Below, one piece after another: positions 24,839 through 38,060 of a stretch of DNA of 64,000 nucleotides (position 1 is the stretch's first letter; each line of letters opens with the position of its first letter). A program made the translations under genes and the position numbers. Source of the stretch: Tomocerus qinae (Eukaryota; Arthropoda; Collembola; Entomobryomorpha; Tomoceridae); contig CM034546.1 in assembly GCA_020055645.1 (NCBI GenBank), positions 116,424,375-116,488,374 of the forward strand, in the 5' to 3' direction. The notes beneath the pieces are model-generated. The model saw nothing but the letters and a program-made list of their open reading frames with translations, was not told the origin of the DNA and searched no databases.

Positions 24839-27607
24839 AAAATGATACTGAGCTCATAAATCTCTATCAGCATGATAATGAATTAAAGAACGCCTTTTCT
24901 TTCCTCTTGGAATGCTTTGCGTGCTCGCTCGCCTTGTGCACTACATTTACTCTAACTTCATTTTTTACAATCTGTTCTGTTGATACTTTTCTCAACTCAA
25001 CTTATGAACACAAAATACATCGGTTTATCTCTCAGAAATGCTAAGCCGTCTCAATATTCTAAAACGGAGGTATTTTTTTACATTGGAAGAGAAAACTTTA
25101 TGTACAACTAATATTGAAATTACTCAATGTAACATAATGCTGATTGAAATAATGTTCATACCACAAATAGGAGGTAGGCAAAATAATTACATAATTTTAA
25201 ATTATTATTTGGTTTAAAGTTTTTTTTGAAACATCACAATGGAATAAAAGCTTTACATGACGAAGTTGACCTGATTGTAATATAATAATTTAAAATCCAC
25301 CACAGCAATTTATTTAATCGGTCTAATTGTTTAAAATTCTATTTTTTTGTTTCAGGTGAGTTAAATACTAATGCATACTACTTCATCTACTTTCATCCGC
25401 TTTAAATTCAATAAATCTGGCCAAGATACCCGAAAAGAGTACTTAAAGTGTCTTCAATTGTAAGTGTCATAACTGAAAGATTATCATAAACATAGAGATG
25501 CTAATATCAAAACAATATTTAGAACCCAATAATAAAGTTTTTACCTCTCTCGCTCTGGTGAAGTAAAAAATTAAGGATTTATAGAGAGTAGATAATATAT
25601 TTACTCCTCAATTAACTAAATTAAATCAAAGGATCACTTATTTTGAAATCGTTAAAATTTGTTATTAGAATTATCCAACTTCTGTCCTGGATGTTATTTG
25701 TAAACGTAAGCAGTAATGTCAGATTCAGATGTGGAAATTAGCATACTCAGTATTCTTGTACTAGTAGAGCACACATGAAATGGAGTAGATTGACTCATCA
25801 GCAAAAACCGGCTTGAATGCTATTTTGTTTACTTGACATGTTTTCAGCTATTTGTAAGGGTTGTTGATGAGATGAACAGACAGGGAGACAGACAGACAAC
25901 AAATATACTTTGGTATTCGAACAAAAAGCTAGACAAAATAATCATGATGCTGATGCTGACTTAGCCAAAGTTTAATTAAACGACATTGTCTATAGAGTTG
26001 TTCGTTGGTATTGTTCCTTCTTTTATGATGCTGTTGCAATTCAGTCCACTCACTTTCATGTTTTGTAATTGTGCATAGCTTACATCTAAGTACTTACACG
26101 CAACAGCTTTACGATAAGCTTATTACAACAGCACAAACACAATGTGCATGTCAACCATTTCCAAATGAATGCAAACTTGTAACAATAGAACTGTCATGCA
26201 AGTACACTATCCTTTTGTAGTTAATGTTACTAAAGTTTTCAAAAAAATATGCATACACTTCAATAAGCATTAATTAAAGTAACAATCAACTAACCAGTAG
26301 TTTCTGTTAAAAGAAAGCCCATTAGATTAATATTTATGTCTCTCGTAGGGATATTCATACCTTTTTGCAAATATAATTAAGGGATTTTCCAGATTAATCA
26401 GTATAATGAGGGAAGACTTGATTCAATACTTAATACATCACTCCTCCTACTCACTATTCGCTTTCTTTGAAATTCCTGTCAACAATTCAGGGAATAAAAC
26501 TTGATAACCTTATGCATTGACAACTGCATTTCAGCATATTTTCAAAGTCATTAAAAAGATAAGATCAAAAAGCTATTTATGTCTAGTATATAACAAGGTA
26601 ATTGTATATAATATAGGTTCTTTTAATTTCAATTGTAGTGTCCACCACAGATATGAAGACCGATTTAGTTTACCCTATAGGACCTAATGTAATGCGATAC
26701 CATACCATTGTAAATCTATCAAGAAATCATGACACTAAGACATTTTTAGCATTATTAGTGTCATATTTCAGTACACAAACGTAAAACTGCAAGCTGGAGA
26801 TAAAAATCCAATTAAGAAATCAATGAACCTAGTATTGTATTAATGATTACGAAGTATTTATATGAACATTAAAACAGTTGCAATGGAATTCAATGAAATG
26901 GAGTAGATTACTTCTTATTCTTAAAAATTATTTCGAATTTTATGCTGAGTTTTATTTTAGCCGGTGACCATAGGATGACTTTGATTAGAAGTGAGCACTT
27001 TCTATTTTAAGGGGTGAAAGGTAATAAATCTAAGTTTTGGAAACTGCCCAATCATATGAAATGCATGTATGTTCTATAAGGCAGGCGTTCAAAAAGTAGG
27101 GAATAAAGAAGGAATGAAATGACCTAGGGCTCGCCTCGTAAATCACTAAAGTTGAATGGTGAATCTTTGAAAACTCTTTTAGAAAACCTTAGGTAGTTGA
27201 TGTAGGTAGGTAGGAAGAGAAGGAACACCTTATACCAATCCGTTTTACCCAAGATTACGTAATTCAAAGGTTTCTTGTATTAATACTAATACTATCCATT
27301 TGTACGGAGAATATTATAAAGATAGCATGTAGATGCAACGGTAACTAACAATTACAAGTAAATAAGTACAACTTTAGTAGAGTGGGGTACGCTTATTAAG
27401 AAAACCTTTTCCAAGGGCTAGTATACTGCGTACAAAATAGATTCTTGCTTGCATTGCATCAACACATACATGAACAACTAAATTACTATGTAATGATGAG
27501 CCCGCATATTATTTGTAAAAATAAGCAATGCTCTTTTCCATCCCTTTACAATGTCTGTAGAATAATATACGAAAATATATAAAGATCTTCACAGCAGACG
27601 CTGGATA

Positions 27608-27624
27608 CTCGTATCGTATCGTAC
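27608..27624. repeat. Short CGTAT pentamer run
   Basis: CTCGTATCGTATCGTAC gives about three five-base units. Confidence 0.65.
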
Positions 27625-30160
27625 AGATGACATACGGCCCCTTTATTTTCTATTGGAGGCTTAATAATGGTAAAATTGTTCGTGCCGCTCTCGTCCTATC
27701 TAAAATCTTGCATTACGTACCAATGACTAGGAAAGTATCTATGCACGGAGGATTCTCATGAGGAATCTTTAGATTAACTCATACCCATTGTATTAAAGTA
27801 GGAAGGTGCAATGTAAAGTCACGACAGGTAACACCTGCCTTCTAGATTTTTGGATTACTTTTTAGAAATTCAGAGTAAAAAGTTATTTCATGAAGGAGAT
27901 TTGTATAGATTAATTACATTGTGAAAGATTCTAAGAATTTAAACACTACTTGTACTAGCTGCAGATAATATTGCATGAGTTCTATAATTTAAATAGGTGC
28001 ATAGTACATACATAAGTTTATAAACAATTTTTCAAAAAATATCAAAAGTTTTATAGTTACCTCGTATTTGGATCCATTTTAATGTTTATGACAAACAAGG
28101 AATACAAAATCGTATTAGAAATAGTAACTAAACCAAAATAATCACTTTTAGCACTACACTGACTTGCAAGCTATACTTTTGTTGCAGAAAAAGAAAGAAA
28201 GAACCTATGAAATTCTATATTATATTTAAATAAAATGTTTCATTTTTATCGAAAGGAACTGAAAATGCATTCTCACACAAACTCTCGCTGCCAAATTCAA
28301 TGTACTACTGAAACCGTTGTGCGGATTTTTTAGATCCCGTAAGAAAAAGCTGTAAAAAGCATGGAAAGGTAATCTAGGGCAATTCATATACAATGGAATA
28401 TAACAGAACCCATAGTGCTTTGTGATAGTGGAATAATAATAAAATGGAGATAACAGTACTAAAAATTAGGGTATCATAAAGTTTTACTGACGTATTGATT
28501 GTCATTCTTTGCGACCTTCGAATTCATTCGACTCTCCAGTCAGTGGAGGATTCTTTAAATCTTACCTATGACTACGCTGTACAGTCAAAGCCAGCTGATG
28601 TCCAAGACTGAGAAAGGAGACCTTCTCATTAGTGACCCAGATTTTCTAGTAGACCTGGTTTGGTCATCAAATTTCTCCTTGAAAAAAACAGGATCATCTT
28701 TCGTATTAAAAGTAGGTACAATAAAGATTATATTATAGTGCAGGCTGGCAATGCAAAGGAGGTCAATTTAGTGATGGCTTGGTTGGTGATGGGGACATTC
28801 GTTTTTTCTTATGCTCAAGTCAACCAAGTACAGACTGGCCTACCTGCCACTCAACAGCTCACAGTCCTTCTTCAGCTTTGTTTCTTTTTTATGATTCGGT
28901 TGTATTTTATGATAGCAGTAAAAAGACAAGAAAAGAAAATGCTAAGAAAATAAAATATATACCTACCACCTCCAAGCTGCTAGTTTTCCTTAACTTTACT
29001 ATAAGCACTGTGACAATGACAAATACAACCGTACTTTTAGTATACATATAGACATTCTGAACAGGGCAGATAGATTCTTAGCTGTACATTGTGAATTACA
29101 ACAAAAAAGTCTTATAATCTTTTTCTTCTTCCAAATCTTGTACTTAGTCAATATACATCAACTAGTGAAGTAATGCTGAACTACAAAATGTAAAGGAAGA
29201 GCTTTCTGATAACTGAATGTTCTCCATTTGTAGAATCGATGAAGATAAGCATTTAGGTAGCATTTAGTTGTTTTTCTTTGCAATGAATCTAGAGTTTTTG
29301 AAACGGATTCTCTTCTAAAAGATGAATCTCAAAACAATTTTAAAATGTTGATGTACTTCTTTGATATCTTCTGTCCATCAAGAAACAAGTTATTCATGTG
29401 GTACAACACAAGTACACTAGTAACAATTCTTCGTTTGCCTTCACGTACGTTGAATTGTAATTACATGCTTTGTAGTCCTTAGTTTAGCGTTCATTTATTG
29501 TGTATTTGTAAATACATATTACTACATAAGTACTTTTAGCAACAATAACAATTGGAAAATCCTCCTACTATCTGCAACATCTAAATATGTGATAATATTA
29601 TGATAAACTATCACTAGTAATAATAATTAATAGTAATGGTGATAAGTTGTAATAATACGTCTTTTTAATTCGATTAAAAGCTTAATGATAGCACATTTTA
29701 ATTGAGTTTATCGCTGCAGTAAGATATATTGCATTGAAGTGCAAAGCAATGATTGACTGCATTTGTGTACTACATATCACAGAGTGCATTTATTACATGT
29801 TAAGATTTACAATGCTGACCACTGCAGTACCGTTGAAATCTTAGCAGTAAATAGTATTGCATAGGACATAATTACTTTTTGCAATTATTTAAATCAATAT
29901 CAATCTTATTCTTACAACAAGTCCCATATCATCACAATAAATAAAGCTGGTTGTACCCAAGGAGCTATATAACTGGTTGTACCTATGTCTCAACTATTTC
30001 TATATCATGTCACATAGTATATCTGCGTTTTAAGTAAGAGTGAATAATTTATACTGTTCAAAATAAACATTTCGGAATCGGTTCCACTCAATTGTTAAAT
30101 TAATAAATGGAAAATGAGCAGAATTGTTTAATACATTTTAAACTAGAAAGATTCATAAGG

Positions 30161-33100
30161 AGATAGTTAAGCTTAGCAAGCAATTTTAAAGCATAAAAAA
30201 GAGGAAAGCTAAACCGAGAAAAAAGACGGAGAAAAAGTAGAAGGGAAATGGTTAAGTTGTCCAGAAGAAGCGCGCGGCCAAGATTCAGTGGTGTCTTAAA
30301 GTAGAGCTGACCTTAGGGCAGGGTTCATCTTGATCTAATATAAGTTAGAATTCTACAGAGTAGTATAAGTTTTTAGTTCGTAGGTATTCTTAGAGTACAA
30401 AAGCGATGCATTCTTCTTTGGATAAGTATTTCTAGTGTGGCTATGCGTATATCATTTTAAATAGCCTTTTGTTCGGTGAGTTGGCTGGGATTCTTTTATC
30501 CTTTAGCTGGCTCTCACTATTTTTCTTTGTGTAGCCACTCGTGTAGTACTTCCTTTGTAAAACAATATGTTCTAGAGGAGATTCATATGTGATATCTGAC
30601 TGGATGACATGACATGACATTGCATTGTTTCGACAGTAGAGCACTATTTATGTAGGGATATGTATTCATAGCTATGTAGTGTGAATATACGTGATGCGCG
30701 GATTTATCTCGTCCTGCTCAAGGTAAAGCTTACTGAAGAGTTATCTCAATCTGGTCTGTGTCTGATGATGTCGAAGTGTTTTATCTTCATCAGCCGCATG
30801 CATTCCACTGTATATTAAGGTGTACAAGTTCATTTACGTCCTTATGAAATTCTTGGGCGCTAACAGAAATTCACCACAATTAAGTCTTCGTGTAGAAAAG
30901 TAGAAAATGTAGCTGTTGCATTTGAGACATTAGACAGACAGTTTTACAGTCTTAATGGTGGATTTGCTCAATTCAACAACGACTGGTTTTCTCGCCTTTT
31001 GAGCGGAATCGCAACGTTTAAAAACATTAAGTTCTCGTTAAACTCACATTATATTGTATATGGATGTAATAGTTATTATAAGTAACCAATTCTGTGTGTA
31101 GTTACTGCTATTAACCAGTGTACATATTACATGTATGTATTTAGTCGTGAATATGTACTGTTCCATTATGTACATTGGTTAAACTAATTATTCTAAGATT
31201 TACAGAAGAGATAACAGGAAAGTCATGCTATGTACACAGTCAGAGATATATGTATACATGCTTGGGCTACTTTTATACTGCGTAAATATTATGCTGACGG
31301 CTCAACATTGCTATGTATTGATCAGACTAGACCAAGTTTCAAGTTCCACCGGAAAACCGAGTTTAACAATTTCTTACGTTGGAGTGCGAATTTATTGTTT
31401 TGTCTCTGTTCCCATGTACAAAGGAGCAGTTCGAGCAGTCTGAGCTGACTGGGTGATTAATTGGCACAGGTTTTGCTGATAATATTCTTTCTGGCTCTCT
31501 ACTCCTTCTGTTGAGTTCTAAGTGACTGACTGAGTGTTGGGTGCACCACTCAGGAGTAAATGCTGTTTGCTATGTGCATCGCATTACTATCCTTGTCCTA
31601 ATGGTATTTTAAATGTTTACACTTGCTATGTATATTATTTTTCTTTGTTACTGCATTTCTTTTAGATGTTCAAAACAATAACCTGTCATCCGCAATGGCA
31701 AAGTGCATTCATTTCTATTAATTTTTCCCTAGTTTCCTCATAAATACAATATACATTTTTATCAAATGAAGTACCCCATGCTAATAAATGTTGGCAGCAA
31801 TGACAGTAATTTATCAAATTTTAAAGGAGGAGTAATTAACTCAAATTAATTGGCTAGTCTATGGTTAAAAAGGAAATAAGTAAAACTACTTTACTAGTAC
31901 TGCTATGCTACATGCCTTTATTAAGGTAGATGTACTTTTAATTTATGCATTTATCATAAAAACTGTTTATTAACATGAATTATTGCTGTTATGCTCGTAG
32001 TTTCGTAACTTTATTATCACATTAAGCATTAGTATTATCGTGATCGCCATTCTTTTCGTTACTTTACAATGAATTGGTTCAGCTTTTTCAAAAGAGGCTA
32101 TTTCAATTAAATATACTACAAAAACTTTGAGTTATTATGTATAAAAAGCGTTGGACAATAGGACATCTATCTTTATATATTAAATGGAAGATCAAACGTC
32201 AGTAATGATTATAACTTAATTGTATTAAATTCTGCTCCAAATAAGTGAAATTGAATTTGAGTTTACAAATAGATATGCTAAAAATTAAAAATACGATGGA
32301 CTGAGTAAGAGTTCAACTTGTTTCATAAAACGGTAAGCATGCTGAATGTGTGAAGATCAATGTATCCATTAGGTCAATAATAACATTCATCACAGAGAAG
32401 GGAACTGGTAGAAGAAAAATGTATTATTATGATATCTGTTTTAAATTATAGGTTTATAATATAGTCGGATGAAGGAGATATAGAAATGATGGCATAAGGG
32501 AAGTTTGATTTGTTTGTGTGACGGATTTCATTAAAATGTCAGTAGAAAAACACATCGTAAATTTGTCTAAGTAATGTTGTATCTATTAAGCGAAGACTCG
32601 TGGGAGCTCCATAATGCCAGGTAATTAGACAGTTAGCTCTGAATAGATAAGCAAATTAAATTGAACTCGGAACCTGGGAACTAATTTTTGAAGTGCTTAT
32701 TACCTCCAGTCTTTCAATGAGTTTGGTAACTGATAACAGCCCATTTACATTCAATTCCATTTAATTTCTCAGCTAATGCTCTGTTCTTGGTGTACATCAC
32801 ATAAATATGGAATATCATTTACTGTTAAAAGGATGTTGAGACTTATTCATGAGACTTGCACAGGACGTAGTTTTGAGTTAGGGTACATTAGCTTCTAACC
32901 TTTAATCCTGGAGTACTAAAGTGTGAGTACGAACTAATTACTCTACAGATTTTTACATAAATAATTTAACTTTGTAAATTGCTATAGTTTTTTAATGATA
33001 AGTCACAAGTATCTAATTTCCTATGTGTCTGTCTTGTAAAAAAATATATGCATACGGACGGAGAGGAGCTAATCTAATTTAAGTTAGCTATTGTGCAGTG

Positions 33101-34197
33101 CCACTGTTTTGGCATGCAAAAACGATCGTTCGTTACCGGTTCTTTCCACACCATTTAGCACAGGCTGGGTGGAGGGAGTCTCAGTTTGTTGATGCAATTC
33201 AATGCATTCAACTGCAACTCAATCCTAAACGACCAACTTGCATTCATCATTCCTATCAACATCAACCGCTTCGTACTTTGTACCTTCTAACTCAAGGAAG
33301 GGCACCAAATCTCTACTGTAAATACATTCCGCGATGACTAAGAGCTAAGAAGCGTGATTCTGCTTTTCCTTTCACTGTTGACGATTCCACTTAATCTTCC
33401 CGTTCAATACTCCGCTTTTCGGATATCTTCTACCCACTATATTATCAGCAACGTTGTAACATGTCTTTACCAACAATGCATATACAAATTGTCAAAGTCT
33501 TATTGAAACTTTTCAATATTCCTAGCCATGTTAGTCACTAGAAATAGGAGGACATTTGCTACAAATCAAATCTTCTCAATTTCTAGGAAATAGCATAACC
33601 ATCACAGTTTAACAATATTTTCAGCAACATTATTTTCGGTTCGTGGATAGTGTATAAAGATATATGTCGAAATCACATTAAAGAATATTTTACATTAGGC
33701 ATATGGTCGTTTTAGCGTGTGATATTTTAGAAAAGAACGGTCCGGTAGGAAATGTCCCATTTCTCCTGATTTCTTTGTACACATCGGATGCATTAACATT
33801 TAGCTGCTTTTTGAACTTCATGCTTTCCCTTTCTGCTTACAAATACACGAAGGAGGAAACTTATCCATCCATGGAATTGCATCCTAACAAAATTCAAAGT
33901 GCACACATAGATTACTTAAGATTCGATACAGGGGGATGTTTCTACAAAGTTGTAAATCTAACTTACTTCCACCACACACAACACAACATGTCAATAAAGC
34001 ATGCAGAGGAATAAAACTCTGGGTGTGATACGAAAATCGTGTTTGCGATTTTCCAGAGAGAAAGATATTATAACATCAGTAAATATAATATCTTTAAATT
34101 CATACACGTACATTAACATTGCTCTAAAGTGAATAAGATGCTGGCACAAAATATTCTTATACAATATTATTGATATACAGCAATAATGTATTTTAAG
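30161..34197. other. AT-rich DNA without recognised genes
   Basis: Mostly balanced sequence with weak local asymmetry (G-leaning near 30180-30260, C-leaning near 33100-33420). A GACAT pentamer run lies at 30603-30627. A perfect hairpin with 8-base arms (GAAAATCG / CGATTTTC) lies at 34032-34053. The frames at 33098-33337 and 33703-34014 match no family I recognise. Confidence 0.55.
30603..30627. repeat. GACAT/ACATT pentamer run
   Basis: GATGACATGACATGACATTG and the next bases form about four five-base units with one drift step. Confidence 0.7.
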
Positions 34198-34199
34198 TA

Positions 34200-34610
34200 C
34201 AGGGTGGGCCTGAATGAACCGGAATTTTTACTTTGACTCTTAATTATTCTGTAGTAGATATTTTTATTGAGACTAAAATAGTACCATCTGATAGAGCATG
34301 CGTTTCTTAGTCAGAATTGAAATTATGAACACAATCGTAACACAAAAACAGACTAAAGAAGGGCCCGAAAAAATTAGAAACAACAAAATCTTGTAAAATT
34401 TACATTTTGTGAAAATTAAATTTTCTTATTTTATGTTTGAAATGAAAATGGTGAGACTGGCGAGAGAGCAGTAAATAATGTAAGGAATAAAGAGGTGAAA
34501 ATAGTTCAAATTGAATTTCAGCAAAAGTTTAACTTTGTTCCCAATTTTGACACGGTCCTAAGTCGTTCCCTTTGTGTGTGGGCTGGCATGTGTGGTCAGG
34601 AGGCATCTTA
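34200..34610 (+). repeat. Left inverted arm of the foldback transposon
   Basis: 411 bp arm bounded by the outer TA duplication and the inner breakpoint AGGAGGCATCTTA. It contains the 3' flank and terminal inverted repeat of the parent transposon. It pairs with 34926-35330. Confidence 0.92.
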
Positions 34611-34850
34611 AATCCATCTTCAAGTTGAGCCATAGTCTTCGGCTTTCCAGCATAAGTTCTATCCTTCATCAAACCCCATACTGAAAAATCTGTAGGGCTC
34701 AAATCAGGGGAACGCGGGGACAATGAAATTGAACCGCCTCTACCTTTCGATTTATCCGGGAAATGTTCATCCATGCCCGGACATCCAGTCTGAAGTAGTG
34801 GGAAGCTGGGAGAAGTTCTTGCATTAACATAAAATTTTCATAGTTTGGTG
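34603..34850 (-). pseudogene. Mariner-like transposase C-terminal remnant
   Basis: On the minus strand the reading runs from about 34850 down to 34603. It contains HYF..DVRAWM, then EHFPDKSKGRGG, then SPRSPDLSPTDF.VWG and MKDRTYAGKP. These match the order in mariner-type DDE/D transposases: a histidine-tyrosine segment, the GRGG turn, the SPDL..DF motif holding the third catalytic aspartate, and the following tryptophan-glycine. A one-base frame shift near 34772 separates the first part from the rest. The segment where the second catalytic aspartate is expected reads MQELLPASHY, so that residue appears replaced. The frame then runs into arm sequence (about 34529-34602) with no further similarity recognised. 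The N-terminal DNA-binding region is absent. The fragment is non-functional; assignment to the superfamily is firm, to a subfamily is not. Confidence 0.85.
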
Positions 34851-34925
34851 ACGTTATTACTGGCCAGATTTCGTTGTTTTACACGTTTTATTACCGTTAC
34901 ATGTTGATGTAAAGAAAAACTGACC

Positions 34926-35330
34926 TAAGATGCCTCCTGACCACATGCCAGCCCACACATAAAGGGAACGACTTGGGACCGTGTCAAAATTGGGAACAAA
35001 GTTAAACTTTTGCTGAAATTCAATTTGAACTATTTTCACCTCTTTATTCCTTACACTTACTGCTCCCTCGCCAGTCTCATCATTTTCATTTCAAACATAA
35101 AATAAGAAAATTTAATTTTACAAAATGTAAATTTTACAAGATTTTGTTGTTTCTAATTTTTTCGGGCCCTTCTTTAGTCTGTTTTTGTGTTACGATTGTG
35201 TTCATAATTTCAATTCTGACTAAGAAACGCATGCTCTTTCAGATGGTACTATTTTAGTCTCAATAAAGTTATCTACTACAGAATAATTAAGAGTCAAAGT
35301 AAAAATTCCGGTTCATTCAGGCCCACCCTG
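34926..35330 (-). repeat. Right inverted arm of the foldback transposon
   Basis: 405 bp reverse complement of the left arm, beginning at TAAGATGCCTCCT and ending at CCACCCTG. The 6 bp length difference from the left arm is fully explained by gaps of 1, 3 and 2 bases. Confidence 0.92.
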
Positions 35331-35332
35331 TA

Positions 35333-37615
35333 TGTGTAAACAAAATATTTATTTCTTGAAAATCACGATATAAAAAGATATTTTGTTGTTATATGAAATA
35401 TCTATAAAGACTGTTTGCTTGAATTCATCGCCTCATTAGGCACATATTTAAAAGGGGCGGAGGGACGCTGTAGGCTGTATCACCCTAAGTCTGAGGGAAA
35501 GTTTTACTAATGTAAAATTTAATATTTTCATAATATGTCATGCTAATTATTACAAAAAACGAACTTCGCTCCACTTTACTGTGGGTTTCGAAATTAACGG
35601 AAGTACTGAGGACCTATGTAGTTTACTATAATTCGCTCTGTGGATTTTTTACATTTTACCTTTATTATGAATGCATGTCACTGCATTTCTAAATTGTGAA
35701 TGAATTGCCAGTTAAAAACATATATCAAAATGAAAGCGGTTAGTTTAGACAGCAAACATTGAACAGTGTACCTATACCTCCTAACCGAATAGTAATTACA
35801 CTTAAATACAAGACGCAAAATTGTTTCATCTACATATTAAAGAAATATCGATTAATTTTGTTAAGCTAATCATTATTGTAGTGGCCGTTTAAATAAAATT
35901 TTGATGTAAAAATTGTATATGAGTCGGTAAATTTTTTTAAAGGTTGTAAGTCTAGTTGGGTTTCAGGGATCTTAGATAGAATGAATTGTAGAAAATAGAA
36001 ACATAAAAAATAGAAAACTATAACATTCTTTTTACAAACGATGACACGTGTGATGCTCCCATTATCATCCAATACTTCTTGATTGTACAAAACTGTGTTG
36101 TCAAAAGAGAATAGAGATGTATGATTGTTGTCAAGTGTTGAACGCTGGTGTGTTCCATTTTCAGTTTTACTTCCTTGAAGTCCATGATTTGTCAACTGTC
36201 TCAACTGAATTGGTGTGCATGGCTCATGTCATGATCACAAGTATCATCTGTGAACATGGCAAAATGTTGGTAGAGGAAAAGACAGTAAATTAAGAGAATG
36301 TCCTCTTGTTCCACTATTTGTGTATCTGAGTGTAAAAAAGTTTGAGTTTGAACTACATGAGATGAGATCAGAGAAACTAGAACAGAACTCATTCATTTCA
36401 CTCAGCAGTATCAGACAAAATAGGACGAATCACAAGCACATTGCATTTGCATCAGCCATAATTTAGCCACAACAAGCACTACAGCATTACGTTTGAATGT
36501 ACACATTCTGGTGCATGTTTTCTTGTTTATAATCGAACCGCAGCAGCAGAAGCAGAATGAGGGAACATACAATTTATTTAGCTAACGATAAGTCACTAGC
36601 AGAAGTCTTGTTTTCTTGCCGTATTTTGCATTTTGAGCCGAGTGTATACGGTATTGTGACACTCCTTAAGAATTCGCTGGTAATGACGCCAGGGATTGAG
36701 AGAGAGAGAGCAGAGCAGGGCCGGTCATCACATCCAGTTAAGAAGAGGCGCTAACTGTGACTCCTAGTTGAATGCAGGTTGAGTTGACTTACTTGTTGTA
36801 GTTGTAATCTATTAGATGTGCTTAGGTATGTATGTATTTCATTTAAATTGGTTTGCTTTTCGTGCTGCTCAGCTTTCTTAAATCACTTCGCCTGGATTTG
36901 CCAGTCTGTAAATCAAAGTCAGAGAGGAGTAAGGCAAAATATTTATAAAAACAATTTCTCTGCACAGACACAGTCAAATCAAAGTGAGAAAAAGAAAGAG
37001 TGCATGTAGCGTCTACTACATCCTTTAAATTACATCGGGAAAAGAATCTCAGAAGCCATTCCTCAACTATAAGCATCGCTTTAATAAACCTCAGAATATT
37101 ATACGATAATAATGTGCAAGAGCATAGATTTTAGAGTGCACACTCTGTCAACTGTGAGGAATCAGATGCAGTTGGCTGTCTTTATTTTAGACTGTTGTGA
37201 TGTAAAGAGTCATAGTTCATCGCAAAACATTCTCCATCCTTATTTCCATACATTCGATGAATTAAGTAGGCATAATGAAGAGCCTGAACATAAGTTGGGG
37301 ATTTTTAATACACCATGAATCACATTAATCTACTTGCCAATTTGCATTTTGAATGTACTGAAGCTGACAAAGAACGGGTAAAATGGTCCATGCCAATAAT
37401 CAAAAGATAAATCATAGACAAGGGATTTTGCATCTAACTCATCTGTGCTATTACTATAATAAATATGTTAATTTAATGCTGCTACTGTTCTTATAGGTGC
37501 TGCATGTAAAGGAAATTCCTGATAATTTAAAATATACATCAGAAAATTTGAAATTCACATGCCAGAATCCATTTGAACAAGCATAAATTAAAAGTTTCAA
37601 TTTGACTAATAATTT
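35333..37615. other. AT-rich DNA without recognised genes
   Basis: Balanced AT-rich sequence. A minus frame of 112 codons (35866-36204) and several 60-77 codon frames have no recognised motif. A GA run lies near 36697-36710. No further transposon end was found. Confidence 0.5.
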
Positions 37616-38060
37616 TACTACTGAGTAGATTTGGAAAGTTGAAGTAGGTAAATGGAGAGAGACAGATGGTTTTCGAAGAGGGAATGATTTGTATTTATTT
37701 TGTTGATTTCCACATTTAAAATATTGATCGAGGCATTATAATTGTCAAGTTTAGAAAGACAAGCAACAACATTAGTGTAACTTTCGGAGGAATTTATGGG
37801 AATTGCATCTAGTTGTGAAACTGGGACTGGAACCATTACGTCCATTCCTCTCTGCGTGAAATTTATCTTTTTGTCAGGGGGATGGAAGTGACGGACCAAT
37901 GGGGTTGATGTTGATGAGGATTTGTGAAGAAACCTTGGCGTAGATGCTCAGCTTAGCTTTTGGGTAACTGACAGCACCAAACCAATCCAAATCACGTGAA
38001 GCCAATGCAGTGCCGTGCAATCCATTGCTTCATTTCTCTCCCCAAACACTAAGAAAAAGA
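37616..38060. other. Weak strand-asymmetric island 13
   Basis: G-leaning DNA (about 37620-37930, with GTAGG, GGAGAG and GAAG words) passes into C-leaning DNA (about 37970-38060). The switch is less sharp than in the stronger islands. A 93-codon minus frame (37618-37899) has no recognised domain. Confidence 0.4.

Larger units (their letters stand above)
23273..30160. other. Long balanced AT-rich tract
   Basis: Nearly 7 kb of AT-rich DNA with little strand asymmetry. It has no recognisable genes; the longest frame is 97 codons at 28660-28953, with no known motif. Pentamer runs lie at 24805-24838 (ATCAC type) and 27608-27624 (CGTAT type). I see no transposon ends or RNA genes. Confidence 0.6.
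34200..35330. mobile_element. Foldback Tc1/mariner-type transposon
   Basis: The element starts with CAGGGTGGGCCTGAATGAAC and ends with the exact reverse complement. It is flanked by TA at 34198-34199 and 35331-35332, the target duplication typical of the Tc1/mariner/IS630 superfamily. Its arms are very long: left 34200-34610 (411 bp) and right 34926-35330 (405 bp). By eye they differ by about eight substitutions and three small gaps (1, 3 and 2 bases), so they are about 98% identical. The 315 bp centre and the adjoining left arm encode a decayed transposase C-terminus on the minus strand. The right arm is an inverted copy of the transposase-3' end, so the element has two 3' ends and has lost its 5' part. 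It cannot encode its own transposase. Confidence 0.92.

Noticed and set aside
27083-27112. GTTCAAAAAGTAGGG, similar in feel to some insect transposon ends.
   Set aside because: No inverted partner and no target duplication found.
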